Assembly: GCA_025359065.1 (NCBI GenBank)
Contig: JANYHM010000070.1
Span: 1 to 55,333, forward strand
Source of the DNA: Synechococcales cyanobacterium GL140_1_metabinner_5_sub
GTDB lineage: Bacteria > Cyanobacteriota > Cyanobacteriia > Cyanobacteriales > Chamaesiphonaceae
Reading direction: 5' to 3'
Length of the DNA: 55,333 nucleotides
The translations under genes were made by a program, and so were the position numbers. Position 1 is the stretch's first letter; every line of letters begins with the position of its first letter. The notes beneath the pieces are model-generated. The model was not told the origin of the DNA, did no database searches, and saw only the letters and a list, made by a program, of their open reading frames with translations. Below, one piece after another: positions 1 through 8,776 of this stretch.

Positions 1-82
1 CTAATTGCTGTTGTGTTAACATGACTTCAGATTTGTAAGTATCAATGATTTTCTGTCTCAGATCTACTGAATATGCTTTCAC
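1..82 (-). CDS. IS630-type transposase, N-terminal fragment, cut by window edge
   Basis: Reading the minus strand from a GTG at 82-80, just downstream of a GAGGAG ribosome binding site, gives MKAYSVDLRQKIIDTYKSEV and then six or seven more residues before the window ends. The opening 'K-x-Y-S-x-D-L-R-x-K-I' is the characteristic N-terminus of IS630-family transposases (helix-turn-helix DNA-binding half). The rest of the element lies outside the window, so terminal repeats and intactness cannot be judged. It starts only about 30 bases beyond the stop codon of the NACHT gene on the same strand, so the element may abut or truncate that gene. Confidence 0.75.
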   Translation of the reverse strand, partial: MKAYSVDLRQKIIDTYKSEVMLTQQQL

Positions 83-110
83 TAAGTTTCTCCTCTAGTA
101 AATAAGCATA

Positions 111-1655
111 TTATACTTCATCCGATCCTGATTTGCTATATTCTATTCTATCCATTCTCTCTTTTAATTGAGGTATTATTTGTGGACAGTTTATTTTCCT
201 GATCGCCTTAACGGATTGAACTCCAATATCCAAATCATCGTTCCCAAGAAAATGAAGTAACATCTCTGCAGATTTTGTTGAACGAGTACATCCAAGCAAG
301 TAAATTTTGAGCCAATCAGCGATCTCTTCCTCGCAAAGATTTTCGATAAGATTTTTCTGGAAATCCAATTTCATCGATCCTATTAGCCTCGCTCCTAGAG
401 ACAGATCAACACTCATTGCCGATTCAACAATCTTCGTTGCTTGCTCCTGATTATTTGTTAGAGATAGTGCAATCGAAATCACCTCTGTCCACTTTAAATA
501 ATTCAAGTAAAAATGCTGAAATCGCTGCTCATCAATAACATTAGTATGGCCATCATGAAGCATTCCCAGCAGTTTTTCTGCTGCATAATATTCTTGGAAT
601 AACTGGTGATGAAATTCCACACTACTTATGTCTGCCGCAACTTGTAACAAATGGTGTTCCAGCAAATCTTCCAACCATTCCTTAGCCTTAGCAGCGTGGT
701 CACTAACTCGATCAATCAAAAACTTCTCAATTGCCTTTTCTGCCACACCTCGATCGATAGTCAACCAAAACTCCGTCGGCTTAGACGAATCACCAGTCAT
801 CATCACAAAAGCCAAATGCTGTAAAATTTCTGACTTAAACCGCCGAAAATCCTCCGACACCGGAGGTAATCCTTTGAATCTGTCGTACTCCTGATCAAAC
901 AACCGAAACAATTCCCCTTTATTTTCAGGAATCTGTCCCGTCTGACCAAAAACATCGCAGAGCATCCTTAATAATAAAGGTGTTTCTGCTATCTCCCGTA
1001 ATCGATCGCCTAGCTGCCCTAATAACTTTTCTCCATTAACAGGCAAACGCTGTCCTACAAACTTTCGCATCTGCAATTCGGTCAAAGGTTTCATCTCTAA
1101 TCGCTGCTCAATCCCTAGATCTCCACCTACCACTAAATCACGGGTAGTAAAGATCATCGACACCGTAGAATTCTGCTCTCGGAAATCTGCTAAACCCCGT
1201 CGCAAATCATCCGTTGGTATCTCATTAACTCCATCAAGCAGTAGCACTAATCGATCAGCAAGCAACCAATCATCAATCTGATCCAATGACACTTTCTGCT
1301 TCGCCCGCCTAAATTCACCCTGAATCATTTCCTGGACAGATCGATTGCCCTTCAACTGCACTAAAATCGGCACCAAGCTCTCTGCTGCCAAAGCCAGCCG
1401 CAACTGATGCAAAGCTGTGGATTTCCCCGAACCCGGCCTACCGGCCAAAATAACATGTTCTCTTTTGTCTCCTAAAACATACTTCCGCAATCCATCCAGC
1501 ACTGGCAACTGTACTCGATCCATTTCCTGTTCATGCTGACCAGCCATTCCAACTTGCAAAGGCAATAAGGCATCCGTAGGCGTATAGAAAGCCCGCTGAT
1601 TGTCACCATCAGACAGAACAAAATATCGATAAGGCTGGAAGTCAAAATCTGACAT
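111..1655 (-). CDS. NACHT-domain NTPase (STAND family), possibly C-terminally trimmed
   Basis: A 514-residue STAND-type NTPase. Residues 72-80 form a Walker A loop (GRPGSGKST) and 136-145 a Walker B strand (LVLLLDGVNE), with the acidic NACHT extension; a sensor-like stretch SMIFTTRD follows near residue 165. The central part is helical (winged-helix/superstructure region), and the tail near 470-505 looks like a single HEAT-type repeat. The roughly 65-residue N-terminus shows no recognisable effector domain. Family knowledge: bacterial NACHT proteins often act as NLR-like sensors in phage defence, but many stand-alone cyanobacterial ones are uncharacterised. A transposase start lies immediately downstream and no partner gene is visible, so function is unassigned and the C-terminus may have been altered by insertion. 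Confidence 0.85.
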   Translation of the reverse strand: MSDFDFQPYRYFVLSDGDNQRAFYTPTDALLPLQVGMAGQHEQEMDRVQLPVLDGLRKYVLGDKREHVILAGRPGSGKSTALHQLRLALAAESLVPILVQLKGNRSVQEMIQGEFRRAKQKVSLDQIDDWLLADRLVLLLDGVNEIPTDDLRRGLADFREQNSTVSMIFTTRDLVVGGDLGIEQRLEMKPLTELQMRKFVGQRLPVNGEKLLGQLGDRLREIAETPLLLRMLCDVFGQTGQIPENKGELFRLFDQEYDRFKGLPPVSEDFRRFKSEILQHLAFVMMTGDSSKPTEFWLTIDRGVAEKAIEKFLIDRVSDHAAKAKEWLEDLLEHHLLQVAADISSVEFHHQLFQEYYAAEKLLGMLHDGHTNVIDEQRFQHFYLNYLKWTEVISIALSLTNNQEQATKIVESAMSVDLSLGARLIGSMKLDFQKNLIENLCEEEIADWLKIYLLGCTRSTKSAEMLLHFLGNDDLDIGVQSVKAIRKINCPQIIPQLKERMDRIEYSKSGSDEV

Positions 1656-1766
1656 GGGCTAGAACAAGAACCAAAGCGCTCCCTCTAGAATAGCGAAAAT
1701 ACGGGAGATAATGGTTATCGATCGGGCTTTACCCATTGCAGTGCCTTGGGGTGATGATAGCTTTAC

Positions 1767-1789
1767 CGTAGGTGATCAATGAACCTACG
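1767..1789. promoter_or_regulatory. Inverted repeat in divergent promoter region
   Basis: CGTAGGT and ACCTACG form a perfect 7-bp inverted repeat around a 9-base spacer, in the 174-bp gap between the divergently transcribed NACHT gene and the PucC-like gene, about 40 bp upstream of the latter's start. It could be an operator or a small transcript hairpin; nothing in the sequence decides which. Confidence 0.3.
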
Positions 1790-1829
1790 TGTCTGGCATC
1801 CAAATAGAAAACCGTGCTAAATATGATTA

Positions 1830-3305
1830 GTGACTCAACTTTTAAATAAAATTTTTATGATAAGTGGCAACCTCCCAGCCAATCACCCCCCAGCCCTGCC
1901 CGAAATCACTCTGTTCACCATGATCCGGCTGGGACTGTTTCAAGTGGCTCTAGGCATGATGTCAGTACTAGTTTTTGGGGTACTGAACCGGATTTTGATC
2001 AAAGAGCTACACGTGCCAGGGACGATCGCCACTTTGGTTTTAGCCATGACCTTGTTTGTGGCTCCAGCGCGGGTTTGGTTTGGTCAGATGTCTGATACAA
2101 AGTTGCTTTTTGGTCACTATCGTACAGGGTATGTCTGGGCGGGAGCAGCGAGTCTTTCAGTAATTGTGATTTTGGCTGTGCAGGTAATGTGGAAGCTGGG
2201 TGACAATGTGCGAGCGTTGGGAACTAACGACTGGACTGGGGAAACATACGGCTGGGCACTGCTGCTGGGCATTATGTTTGGACTCTATGGTTTGGCAGTG
2301 AGCGCCAGTTCTACTCCCTTTGCCACCCTGTTGGTAGATGTTACTGACGAAAGCAATCGATCGAAGATCGTGGCGATCGATTGGTCTATGCTTTTGATGG
2401 GGGTAATTGCAGGAGCCATTACAATCGGCGTGGTCTTGAAACCACTGGAATCGAATGATTCGATCGCTAATGTACAGCAGCAGATTGATCGATTGTTTAC
2501 TCTAGTGCCATTTGTAGTTTGCACATTGGCTGTTGTGGCTACCTGGGGTGTAGAAAAGAAATATTCTCGCTTCGCCCAACGCCAAAAACCCGCAGAATCT
2601 GCTGAGTCACCGGTGGGCTTAAAAAGAGCCTGGCTAATTTTGAATACTAATCGACAAACTAAGATTTTTTTCACCTTTTTGGTTTTTATGACTCTGGGGT
2701 TGTTCATGCAGGATGCAGTGCTAGAAACCTATGGTGGCCAGGTGTTTGGTATGTCGATCGGGCAATCAGCTCAGCTCAATGCTTTTTTTGGAACTGGTAC
2801 AGTAGTTGGTCTATTGCTGACCGGCTTTGCTTTGATACCCAAAATTGGTAAACAGCGCAGCGCTCGCTGGGGCTGTAGCCTGGTGGCTTTTTCGATGCTG
2901 CTGGTAATTGCTGCTGGTTTTACTCAAAATGTTAATTTCTTGAAGCTGGCGCTGCTGTTCTTTGGCTTGTTTTCGGGAGTCGTCACCACTAGTGCGTTGA
3001 CTCTCATGTTAGATCTCACTTTGCCTGAAACTGCTGGGACTTTTATTGGAGCTTGGGGATTATCTCAGGCTTTGGCTAAAGGGATTGCGACTATTTTAGG
3101 TGGGGTGTTGTTAGATATTGGCAAAAAGATTTTTGGGGCGACCGATGTAGCTTCTAATAGCTTGGTTTTGGCCTATGGATTGGTATTCACCTTACAAGCA
3201 GTAGTGATGCTGATAGCAATTAAGCTGTTGGGAAGAGTAAATATCAACGAGTTTAAAGTTGCCGGTGGAGAAGCTGTAAAAGCGGCGATCGAGCTGGGCG
3301 ATTAG
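1830..3305 (+). CDS. PucC/BCD-family major facilitator (pigment-related carrier)
   Basis: A 491-residue, strongly hydrophobic protein with about 12 predicted membrane segments. The opening (PALPEITLFTMIRLGLFQVALGM) region, the 'RVWFGQMSD' loop and 'GHYRTGYVWAG' are typical of the PucC / LhaA / BCD family of MFS-like carriers, implicated in delivery of (bacterio)chlorophyll or assembly of light-harvesting proteins in phototrophs. It is an inner- or thylakoid-membrane protein. The ORF opens with GTG at 1830; an ATG at 1857 is an alternative start that loses nine residues. It stands alone, transcribed away from the NACHT gene. Substrate is not determinable from sequence. Confidence 0.85.
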   Translation: MTQLLNKIFMISGNLPANHPPALPEITLFTMIRLGLFQVALGMMSVLVFGVLNRILIKELHVPGTIATLVLAMTLFVAPARVWFGQMSDTKLLFGHYRTGYVWAGAASLSVIVILAVQVMWKLGDNVRALGTNDWTGETYGWALLLGIMFGLYGLAVSASSTPFATLLVDVTDESNRSKIVAIDWSMLLMGVIAGAITIGVVLKPLESNDSIANVQQQIDRLFTLVPFVVCTLAVVATWGVEKKYSRFAQRQKPAESAESPVGLKRAWLILNTNRQTKIFFTFLVFMTLGLFMQDAVLETYGGQVFGMSIGQSAQLNAFFGTGTVVGLLLTGFALIPKIGKQRSARWGCSLVAFSMLLVIAAGFTQNVNFLKLALLFFGLFSGVVTTSALTLMLDLTLPETAGTFIGAWGLSQALAKGIATILGGVLLDIGKKIFGATDVASNSLVLAYGLVFTLQAVVMLIAIKLLGRVNINEFKVAGGEAVKAAIELGD

Positions 3306-3418
3306 GTGCTTCAATGGATAAGCTAAAATCAAGAAAGTTACGAGAGATAGAAGCTGTCTGGATTTGCTAGGTATTTCTGCTGAAGTACAAGGCCGTCGAA
3401 ATCTGAGACTATTAGTGA

Positions 3419-4147
3419 ATGTATATTTTCAATAATTTGCTGATGAAGCCATATCAAAGAATTGCGATCGAAGAATGTCATGAACCCCTTTTACCCTTGT
3501 CTAGCGAAGAGTTCGCCTTGGTAGAACCCCATGCTTATACAGCCTGTGGGGCAGATTATGGTGGCAAATCGCCGTATTTTTTGCGGCAGGGATCGATCGA
3601 TCGCCTCCGTCAAGCCCAGCAGCATTTGCAAATTTTGCGGCCGAGCTGGCGACTGCAAATCTTTGATGCTTATCGACCAGTAGAAGTGCAGCAATATATG
3701 GTGGATTACACTTTTAAGCAGGTTTTATGTGAGCGAGGATTAGAAAATTTAAGGTTGGCTCCTGATCAATCTGCGGAAATCTGGCAGCAAGTTTATAAAA
3801 TTTGGGCGATCCCCAGCTTTGACTTAGAGACACCGCCACCCCACAGTACCGGAGCGGCGATCGACCTCACCCTGTTAGATGCTGAGGGGCATGTAGTAGA
3901 CATGGGATCACCGATCGATGAGATGTCAGATCGATCGCAGCCCAACCATTTTGCTGCTGCTCCTGAGGGACAAGCATTTCATGAGCATCGAGAAATACTG
4001 CGACAAGCAATGAATGCGGCTGGTTTCGAGCGACATCCAGGAGAATGGTGGCATTTTTCTTGGGGAGATCAGCTCTGGGCTTGGATCTGTCAAGAGAATA
4101 ATGGAGTGGGATCAGTGGTAGCTCGTTATGGTAGGTTTATCGAATAG
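3419..4147 (+). CDS. D-alanyl-D-alanine dipeptidase, VanX/DdpX type (peptidase M15D)
   Basis: Zinc dipeptidase that cleaves D-Ala-D-Ala, releasing D-alanine during peptidoglycan turnover. The M15D signature is complete: HSTGAAID with zinc ligands His142 and Asp149, and HPGEWWHF with catalytic Glu209 and zinc ligand His212; Arg86 in DAYRP matches the substrate-orienting arginine. No signal peptide is evident, implying a cytoplasmic recycling role rather than vancomycin resistance (no vanH/vanA neighbours). It is followed after 17 bp by the DUF3110 gene and then murQ, suggesting one operon for cell-wall recycling. An internal ATG at 3443 could be the true start, since neither has a strong ribosome binding site. 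Confidence 0.9.
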   Translation: MYIFNNLLMKPYQRIAIEECHEPLLPLSSEEFALVEPHAYTACGADYGGKSPYFLRQGSIDRLRQAQQHLQILRPSWRLQIFDAYRPVEVQQYMVDYTFKQVLCERGLENLRLAPDQSAEIWQQVYKIWAIPSFDLETPPPHSTGAAIDLTLLDAEGHVVDMGSPIDEMSDRSQPNHFAAAPEGQAFHEHREILRQAMNAAGFERHPGEWWHFSWGDQLWAWICQENNGVGSVVARYGRFIE

Positions 4148-4164
4148 TCAGTTTCCTTTTTGCC

Positions 4165-4551
4165 ATGCGCGTATACGTCATTTTGTTCAACGCCCGTACC
4201 GATAATGAAGGTATTCATTCCGTGCGTGCCGAAGGTCACGACCTCATTTATATGTTTGCCGACGAAGATGATGCAACTCGTTATGCCATGATGTTGGAAG
4301 CTCAAGACCTTCCTACACCTGCGGTGGAGCCATTAGACTCCCAAGAAATTGAAGAGTTTTGTGCCGACAGCAATTACGAATGTGTGCTGATCGAGCAGGG
4401 CATGTTGGTGGTACCGCCCGAGAATAATGTGACTGATACCGATTGGCAAGCCGATGGTCAGCATCGAAAGACTGCTGACACTGCGGATGAAAATGCTAGT
4501 AGTGACGTAGACTACGATCGAATTCGTCGTCAATTAGAAGGATTACTTTAA
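4165..4551 (+). CDS. DUF3110 domain protein
   Basis: A 128-residue acidic soluble protein restricted to cyanobacteria and plastid-bearing eukaryotes. Residues 1-90 (MRVYVILFNAR..., GIHSV, DEDDATRYAMMLEAQDLP) match the DUF3110 pattern; the tail is acidic and low in complexity up to a conserved-looking end (DRIRRQLEGLL). No catalytic motif is visible and the family has no established function. The stop codon overlaps the murQ start (TAATG), so translation is probably coupled to murQ, and the dipeptidase gene is 17 bp upstream. Confidence 0.85.
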   Translation: MRVYVILFNARTDNEGIHSVRAEGHDLIYMFADEDDATRYAMMLEAQDLPTPAVEPLDSQEIEEFCADSNYECVLIEQGMLVVPPENNVTDTDWQADGQHRKTADTADENASSDVDYDRIRRQLEGLL

Positions 4552-5495
4552 TGCCAGAATCGACTCAGCAACCAGTGCAGCCTTCAGCTCAAAGGGGTTA
4601 TCTGACCACCGAACAGGTCAATGAGCGCAGCAAAAACCTCGATCGGTTGAGTGCGATCGAGCTAGTAGATTTATTTAATACCGAAGACAATCAGACCATC
4701 AAAGCTATTGCTGGTGCCAGAGCAGAGTTGGCCAAGGTAATAGAAGCTACCGCTGCTGGGATGCGCCAGGGTGGGCGACTGTTTTACATTGGCGCAGGGA
4801 CTAGTGGCCGATTGGGGGTATTAGATGCCGCTGAATGTCCTCCAACCTTTTGTACTTCGCCAGAAATGGTACAGGGGATTTTGGCTGGGGGCGATGGTGC
4901 CTTGGTTCGCAGCTCAGAAGGCTTGGAAGATATTGCTGCCGACGGGGCACAGGCGATGGTCGATCGAGGCGTAGGCACCAACGATGTACTGGTGGGGATC
5001 GCGGCTGGCGGTACTACGCCATATGTCCATGGCGCTTTGAAAGCCGCGAAAGAACGGGGGGCGACCACAGCATTTATTGCTTGTGTGCCGTTAGAACAAG
5101 TCTCGGCTAAAGCAGATATTGAAATTAGGCTGTTAGTGGGGCCAGAGATTTTGACTGGTTCGACCCGGCTTAAGTCGGGGACTGTGACCAAAATGGCACT
5201 GAATATTATTTCTACGGGCGCGATGGTGCAAATGGGCAAAGTTTATGGCAACCGAATGGTAGATGTGGCTGTCACAAATTCTAAGCTGCACGATCGAGCT
5301 ATCCGCATGCTGGCAGATTTGGCTGAGATTAATTACCAGGCTGCTGCTGAGTTACTAGAAGCTGGCGATCGATCGGTAAAAGTTTCGCTACTGATGCACT
5401 GGACTAGTGTGAGCAAAACTCAAGCTAAGCAGCTATTACAAGATCAGCAAGGGCAGTTGAGACAGGCTAGAGCTGCTGCCTCGAACCCCGCCTAA
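4551..5495 (+). CDS. murQ: N-acetylmuramic acid 6-phosphate etherase
   Basis: Cleaves the lactyl ether of MurNAc-6-phosphate to give GlcNAc-6-phosphate and D-lactate, a cytoplasmic step of peptidoglycan recycling. The 314-residue protein has the usual family length. The N-terminal TEQVNERSKNLDRLS, the sugar-phosphate isomerase (SIS) segment FYIGAGTSGRLGVLDAAE, the second phosphate loop GIAAGGTTPYV and the TGSTRLKSGTVTKM block are all family hallmarks. Its ATG overlaps the stop of the DUF3110 gene by one base. Together with the VanX-like dipeptidase upstream, the operon would salvage both sugar and peptide parts of the wall. Confidence 0.95.
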   Translation: MPESTQQPVQPSAQRGYLTTEQVNERSKNLDRLSAIELVDLFNTEDNQTIKAIAGARAELAKVIEATAAGMRQGGRLFYIGAGTSGRLGVLDAAECPPTFCTSPEMVQGILAGGDGALVRSSEGLEDIAADGAQAMVDRGVGTNDVLVGIAAGGTTPYVHGALKAAKERGATTAFIACVPLEQVSAKADIEIRLLVGPEILTGSTRLKSGTVTKMALNIISTGAMVQMGKVYGNRMVDVAVTNSKLHDRAIRMLADLAEINYQAAAELLEAGDRSVKVSLLMHWTSVSKTQAKQLLQDQQGQLRQARAAASNPA

Positions 5496-5498
5496 TTG

Positions 5499-5816
5499 CT
5501 ACAACAAGAGTGAAGAAGGTTGGCCGCTGAGCGCTGTTGCCCGCTCGCGGTCACTATTCTCCCCCATATCATGGTCGATCGTCAGTCGCTCCGGCTTGCA
5601 GCGTTTGACTACGGCCTGAATACCTTGAGCAGATTCGCTTTCTAGGTCTTCGATATAACCATTCATTGCTGACTCTGCCTCCTTTGCATCGGCAAAAGGG
5701 CCAAAGTAGTAAGTGCATTTGGGCTGAGTGGTAGAGACTTCGATCCACCAGGCTTGGCCCAAAAAATCTAGGGTATTAGTCCAGATTTCGCCGATCTTCC
5801 CGAGCTTCATTGGCAT
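5499..5816 (-). CDS. DUF1816 domain protein
   Basis: A 105-residue soluble protein convergent with murQ (only 3 bp between stops). The central block WWIEVSTTQPKCTYYFGPF, followed by 'A-x-x-A-E-x-A...Y-I-E-D-L-E-x-E-x-A' and 'V-K-R-C-K-P-E-x-L-T', is the DUF1816 pattern, a small cyanobacterial family seen also as a domain in some phycobilisome-linked proteins. No enzymatic residues are apparent. The function is unknown; I infer only that it is a folded one-domain protein. Confidence 0.8.
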   Translation of the reverse strand: MPMKLGKIGEIWTNTLDFLGQAWWIEVSTTQPKCTYYFGPFADAKEAESAMNGYIEDLESESAQGIQAVVKRCKPERLTIDHDMGENSDRERATALSGQPSSLLL

Positions 5817-6217
5817 TTTTCTATTTAGATCAAATTTACAATAAATGTTGACAAGGAAAAAGATTTCCCCTCTGCAAAGTTTGCCAGCAGAATTAACGAC
5901 AGTAGAAAATTAATAGATCAAGATCATCTAGTAAAAGTACCTACTCACCTGTGGCTGGGCGATTCTTCGCAGATACCTTTATGAATAATGGAGGGGAATC
6001 AGTCCATAGTCAACCTCAATATTCACCAAACTTCATGAGAATCACCACCTAAAGCACAATCTTGGCTTTGATCCTGCAAAAAAACGGTGATTCAAATCAA
6101 TCAAAAGCTTTTCCCGCAACACTTTAAGAATTCAGCGAACAATTAGATTAAATTTTAAAAACTCCACCTGAACTAACAGGTGAAGTTTCTAATAGTCTTA
6201 TGGCTCAGCCTATTTAT
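5817..6217. other. 401-bp non-coding interval
   Basis: Lies between the start of the DUF1816 gene (minus) and the end of rlmB (minus). It is AT-rich, has no credible ORF, and should contain the promoter of the DUF1816 gene near 5820-5900. Its far end holds the rlmB terminator (listed separately). A small RNA cannot be excluded, but I recognise no known cyanobacterial ncRNA in it. Confidence 0.6.
6155..6188 (-). terminator. Rho-independent terminator of mrnC-rlmB
   Basis: On the minus strand, 12-base arms (6188-6177 and 6170-6159) pair around a 6-base loop with one mismatch and are followed by a run of T. It lies about 30 bp past the rlmB stop. Confidence 0.75.
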
Positions 6218-8176
6218 TTATAGCCGTATCCGATTTGACCATCTCTGACGTTGGATCTCGTATAGAGCCATTGCTGCTGCGGTAGCCGCATTCAGACTGG
6301 CGGTTTTACCGGTAAGTGGGATCGAAATCAAGAAATCGCAGGTGTTTTCGGTAAGTAAACTTAGTCCCTCACCTTCTGCTCCAATAACTACAACAACTGG
6401 CCCAGTGAATTTGACATCGTGGATAGCCATGGGGGCGGTAGCCACTGTGCCATAAATCCAGAATCCGGCTTCTTTAAGTTCTTGCAGGGCACGGCTGAGG
6501 TTTGTGACTCTAGCAACGGGCAGATGCTCTAGCGCCCCGGCAGCGACCTTTTGGACGCTGCTAGTGATACCTACGGCTCGCCGTTGAGGAATCACTAAAC
6601 CCTGAACACCAAGGGCTTCGGCAGTACGCACCATGGCACCCAAGTTTTGGGGATCGGTTAGGCTGTCAGCGACCAAAATTACCGGCTGCTCGTTGCCTTC
6701 TTTTGCTTTGGTAATGAGTTCTGTCAGATCCCAATAGTGGTAAGGAGCAACTTGCGCCACGATCCCTTGATGATTACCACCATCGCAAAGCTGATGCAGG
6801 CGGCGCACGTCTACTTCGTCTACTACGGTACCGGTGCCTTTGGCTTCGGTAACTAATAAATTGAATTGGGGATCGTAGCGGAGTTTGGGCAACAACCAAA
6901 TGCGATTGATCTGCCGACCGCTTTCTAAAGCACTTAGTACTGAATGCTTACCGTAGATAAAATCTTCGGAAGCTTGTTCTAGTGGTGCCGAAGATTCTTG
7001 GGCGTTGGGTTGTTCAAAATAAATGGTGTCGCCTTCTACTTTGTCTTTCGCAGCATATCTCTGATCGCCATAAGGTTTCCGAGGTTCACGGTCACCTTTG
7101 GTCTGAGCGAAGCTATCGTTTTGAAATCCGCCGCCATCCCTGTCGCCAAAAGACTTACGAGGCGCTCTATCATCACCACCAAACCGACTGTCCCCAAAAG
7201 ACTTGCGAGCTGGTCGATCATCCCGATCAAAGGACTTTCTGGGTGCCCGATCGGTTGGGTTAAATGGCTTCCGATCGCTAAATGGTTTGCGAGCTGGCCG
7301 ATCGAACCCAGCATCATCAAAAGATCTGCGCGGTGCCCGGTCGTCGCCACCGAAGCGACTGTCCCCAAAAGATTTGCGCGGTGCCCGATCTGTGGGACTA
7401 AACGGTTTGCGATCTGGACGATCTCCACCCCCAAAGGATTTTCTGGCTGGCCGATCGCCCTGATTTCCAGCATCATCAAAGGATCTGCGTGGTGCCCGGT
7501 CATCCCCACCAAAGCGGCTATCGCCAAAAGGTTTGCGCGGTGCTCGATCCGAGAAACCACCGTCTCTGTCGCCAAAGGATTTACGAGGCGCTCTGTCTGT
7601 GGGGTTAAATGGTTTGCGGGGACGATCAGAGAAGCTGCCGTCTCTATCACCAAAAGATTTACGGGGTGCTCGGTCATCTCCACCAAAGCGGCGATCGCTG
7701 TCAAAAGATTTTTTTGGCCGATCGGAGAAGCTGCCGCCGTCTCTGTCACCAAAGGATTTGCGAGGTGCTCTGTCATCTCTATCAAAGCGGCGTTCGCTCT
7801 CGAACTTACGGGCTGGGCGATTCCTATCCGAGGACGCTCCGCGAACGATTGGTGCGCCACCATCGCGGTTAAAAGGCTTGCGCGGTGGCCGGTCATCGCC
7901 GCCTCTGCTATCACGGTCAAAAGATTTACGGGGGGCGCGATCATTAGGATTAAATGGCTTGCGGGAAGCGAAGCTATCCCGTGGAGAATCGCCCTCAAAT
8001 TTACGAGCCGGACGATCCGAGCTGCCACCGTCTCTGTCGCCAAAAGTCTTGCGCGATGGCCGGTCATCGCCGCCTCTACTATCTGCTGTTCTGCGGGGCT
8101 TGCGATCGCGGGGGGTAGCGTCATCAGCACGACGACTACCAAAATTACCACCAGCTTTACGGGGTTTAAAAGGCAT
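6218..8176 (-). CDS. rlmB: 23S rRNA (guanosine-2'-O-)-methyltransferase RlmB/TrmH family, with very long repetitive N-terminus
   Basis: SpoU-type RNA 2'-O-methyltransferase. The catalytic module occupies about the last 250 residues: substrate-binding domain from [16 protein letters not shown], then the three SPOUT motifs [27 protein letters not shown] and [22 protein letters not shown], which build the deep-trefoil SAM site. Everything before, roughly 400 residues, is an Arg/Asp/Gly/Phe-rich tail made of degenerate units around '[14 protein letters not shown]', predicted to be disordered and RNA-binding-like. Typical RlmB is about 250 residues. I chose ATG at 8176; the reading frame extends to a TTG at 8197. 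The gene follows mrnC after 33 bp, the same pairing seen in many bacteria. Confidence 0.9.
   Translation of the reverse strand: MPFKPRKAGGNFGSRRADDATPRDRKPRRTADSRGGDDRPSRKTFGDRDGGSSDRPARKFEGDSPRDSFASRKPFNPNDRAPRKSFDRDSRGGDDRPPRKPFNRDGGAPIVRGASSDRNRPARKFESERRFDRDDRAPRKSFGDRDGGSFSDRPKKSFDSDRRFGGDDRAPRKSFGDRDGSFSDRPRKPFNPTDRAPRKSFGDRDGGFSDRAPRKPFGDSRFGGDDRAPRRSFDDAGNQGDRPARKSFGGGDRPDRKPFSPTDRAPRKSFGDSRFGGDDRAPRRSFDDAGFDRPARKPFSDRKPFNPTDRAPRKSFDRDDRPARKSFGDSRFGGDDRAPRKSFGDRDGGGFQNDSFAQTKGDREPRKPYGDQRYAAKDKVEGDTIYFEQPNAQESSAPLEQASEDFIYGKHSVLSALESGRQINRIWLLPKLRYDPQFNLLVTEAKGTGTVVDEVDVRRLHQLCDGGNHQGIVAQVAPYHYWDLTELITKAKEGNEQPVILVADSLTDPQNLGAMVRTAEALGVQGLVIPQRRAVGITSSVQKVAAGALEHLPVARVTNLSRALQELKEAGFWIYGTVATAPMAIHDVKFTGPVVVVIGAEGEGLSLLTENTCDFLISIPLTGKTASLNAATAAAMALYEIQRQRWSNRIRL
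7060..8150 (-). repeat. Degenerate tandem repeats encoding the RlmB N-terminal tail
   Basis: About 1.1 kb built from related 30-60-base units that encode variations on 'R-x-P-R-K-S/P-F-G/N-D/P' separated by 'DRDGG', 'SRFGGDD' or 'NPTDR'. Near-identical stretches recur (for example [11 protein letters not shown] four times and [11 protein letters not shown] several times). Because the repeats are in multiples of three, long open frames appear on both strands; these are by-products and not genes. Confidence 0.9.
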
Positions 8177-8209
8177 AAAAAATACTCGATCGCTCAAATG
8201 TCGATCGGC

Positions 8210-8638
8210 TCAAAGGGTAGCAGAGACCAAAACTATTTCTGCCAGCAGTGTTTGCAGGCGATGGGGATTGGTGAGGTACAGGTAGCCAATTAATGTTTCA
8301 AAACCAGTGGCTTGCTGGTATATCTCGGGACTAACGCGGCGTGGGCCGCCGCTGGCTGCATTGCGACCGCGCTTGAGCCAAGACAGCTCTAACTCGGTCA
8401 ACTTAGGCAATAGCAATTCCAAATGACGAGCCTGAGTCTCGGCTCGGACTTGAGCGACCACTTCCTGATGATAGGAATGCGGTCTCTTGAGGGGCATTAG
8501 TAAGCTGGTACGTACATATAGCTCGTAAACGGCATCGCCAATGTATGCCAAAGACACTGGTGATACCTGCTGTATGGGCAAAAATAACCCACCAATTGCC
8601 GGGAGGTTCGGCCAAATCTCTTCATCCAGATCGGTCAC
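8210..8638 (-). CDS. mrnC: Mini-ribonuclease III
   Basis: A 142-residue RNase III catalytic domain without a dsRNA-binding domain, the Mini-III architecture used for 23S rRNA 3'/5' end maturation. Diagnostic are LAYIGDAVYELYVRT (with catalytic Asp in IGDAVYE), the RAETQA helix, RRGRNA-like 'LKRGRNA' and the second catalytic site ATGFETLIGYLYL with its conserved Glu. The rlmB gene follows on the same strand. Mini-III and RlmB both act on 23S rRNA, so the pair is a small rRNA-maturation operon. Confidence 0.92.
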   Translation of the reverse strand: MTDLDEEIWPNLPAIGGLFLPIQQVSPVSLAYIGDAVYELYVRTSLLMPLKRPHSYHQEVVAQVRAETQARHLELLLPKLTELELSWLKRGRNAASGGPRRVSPEIYQQATGFETLIGYLYLTNPHRLQTLLAEIVLVSATL

Positions 8639-8776
8639 AAAGTTAACTGCAAAGCTAATTAATTAATCGACCATCAAAATTGAGTACCAAATCAAATGGT
8701 CGATATCATTATTGAACGGTAGAGTAGACAGCTAGAATTATTGGCGATATGTATTGCTACAGAAATCGCTAACTTT

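Noticed and set aside
3419-4147. Vancomycin resistance gene vanX
   Set aside because: No vanH/vanA neighbours, and it lies in a murQ operon; recycling is more likely.
4784-5239. Minus-strand ORF of 151 residues inside murQ
   Set aside because: Shadow frame of a well-supported gene.
7060-8150. Repeat array resembling CRISPR
   Set aside because: Units vary in length, lack unique spacers of constant size and lie in frame within a recognised gene.
6998-8293. Long plus-strand ORF (431 residues) and other frames antisense to rlmB
   Set aside because: They mirror the in-frame tandem repeats of the RlmB tail; their translations are repetitive, without family similarity, and they overlap mrnC.
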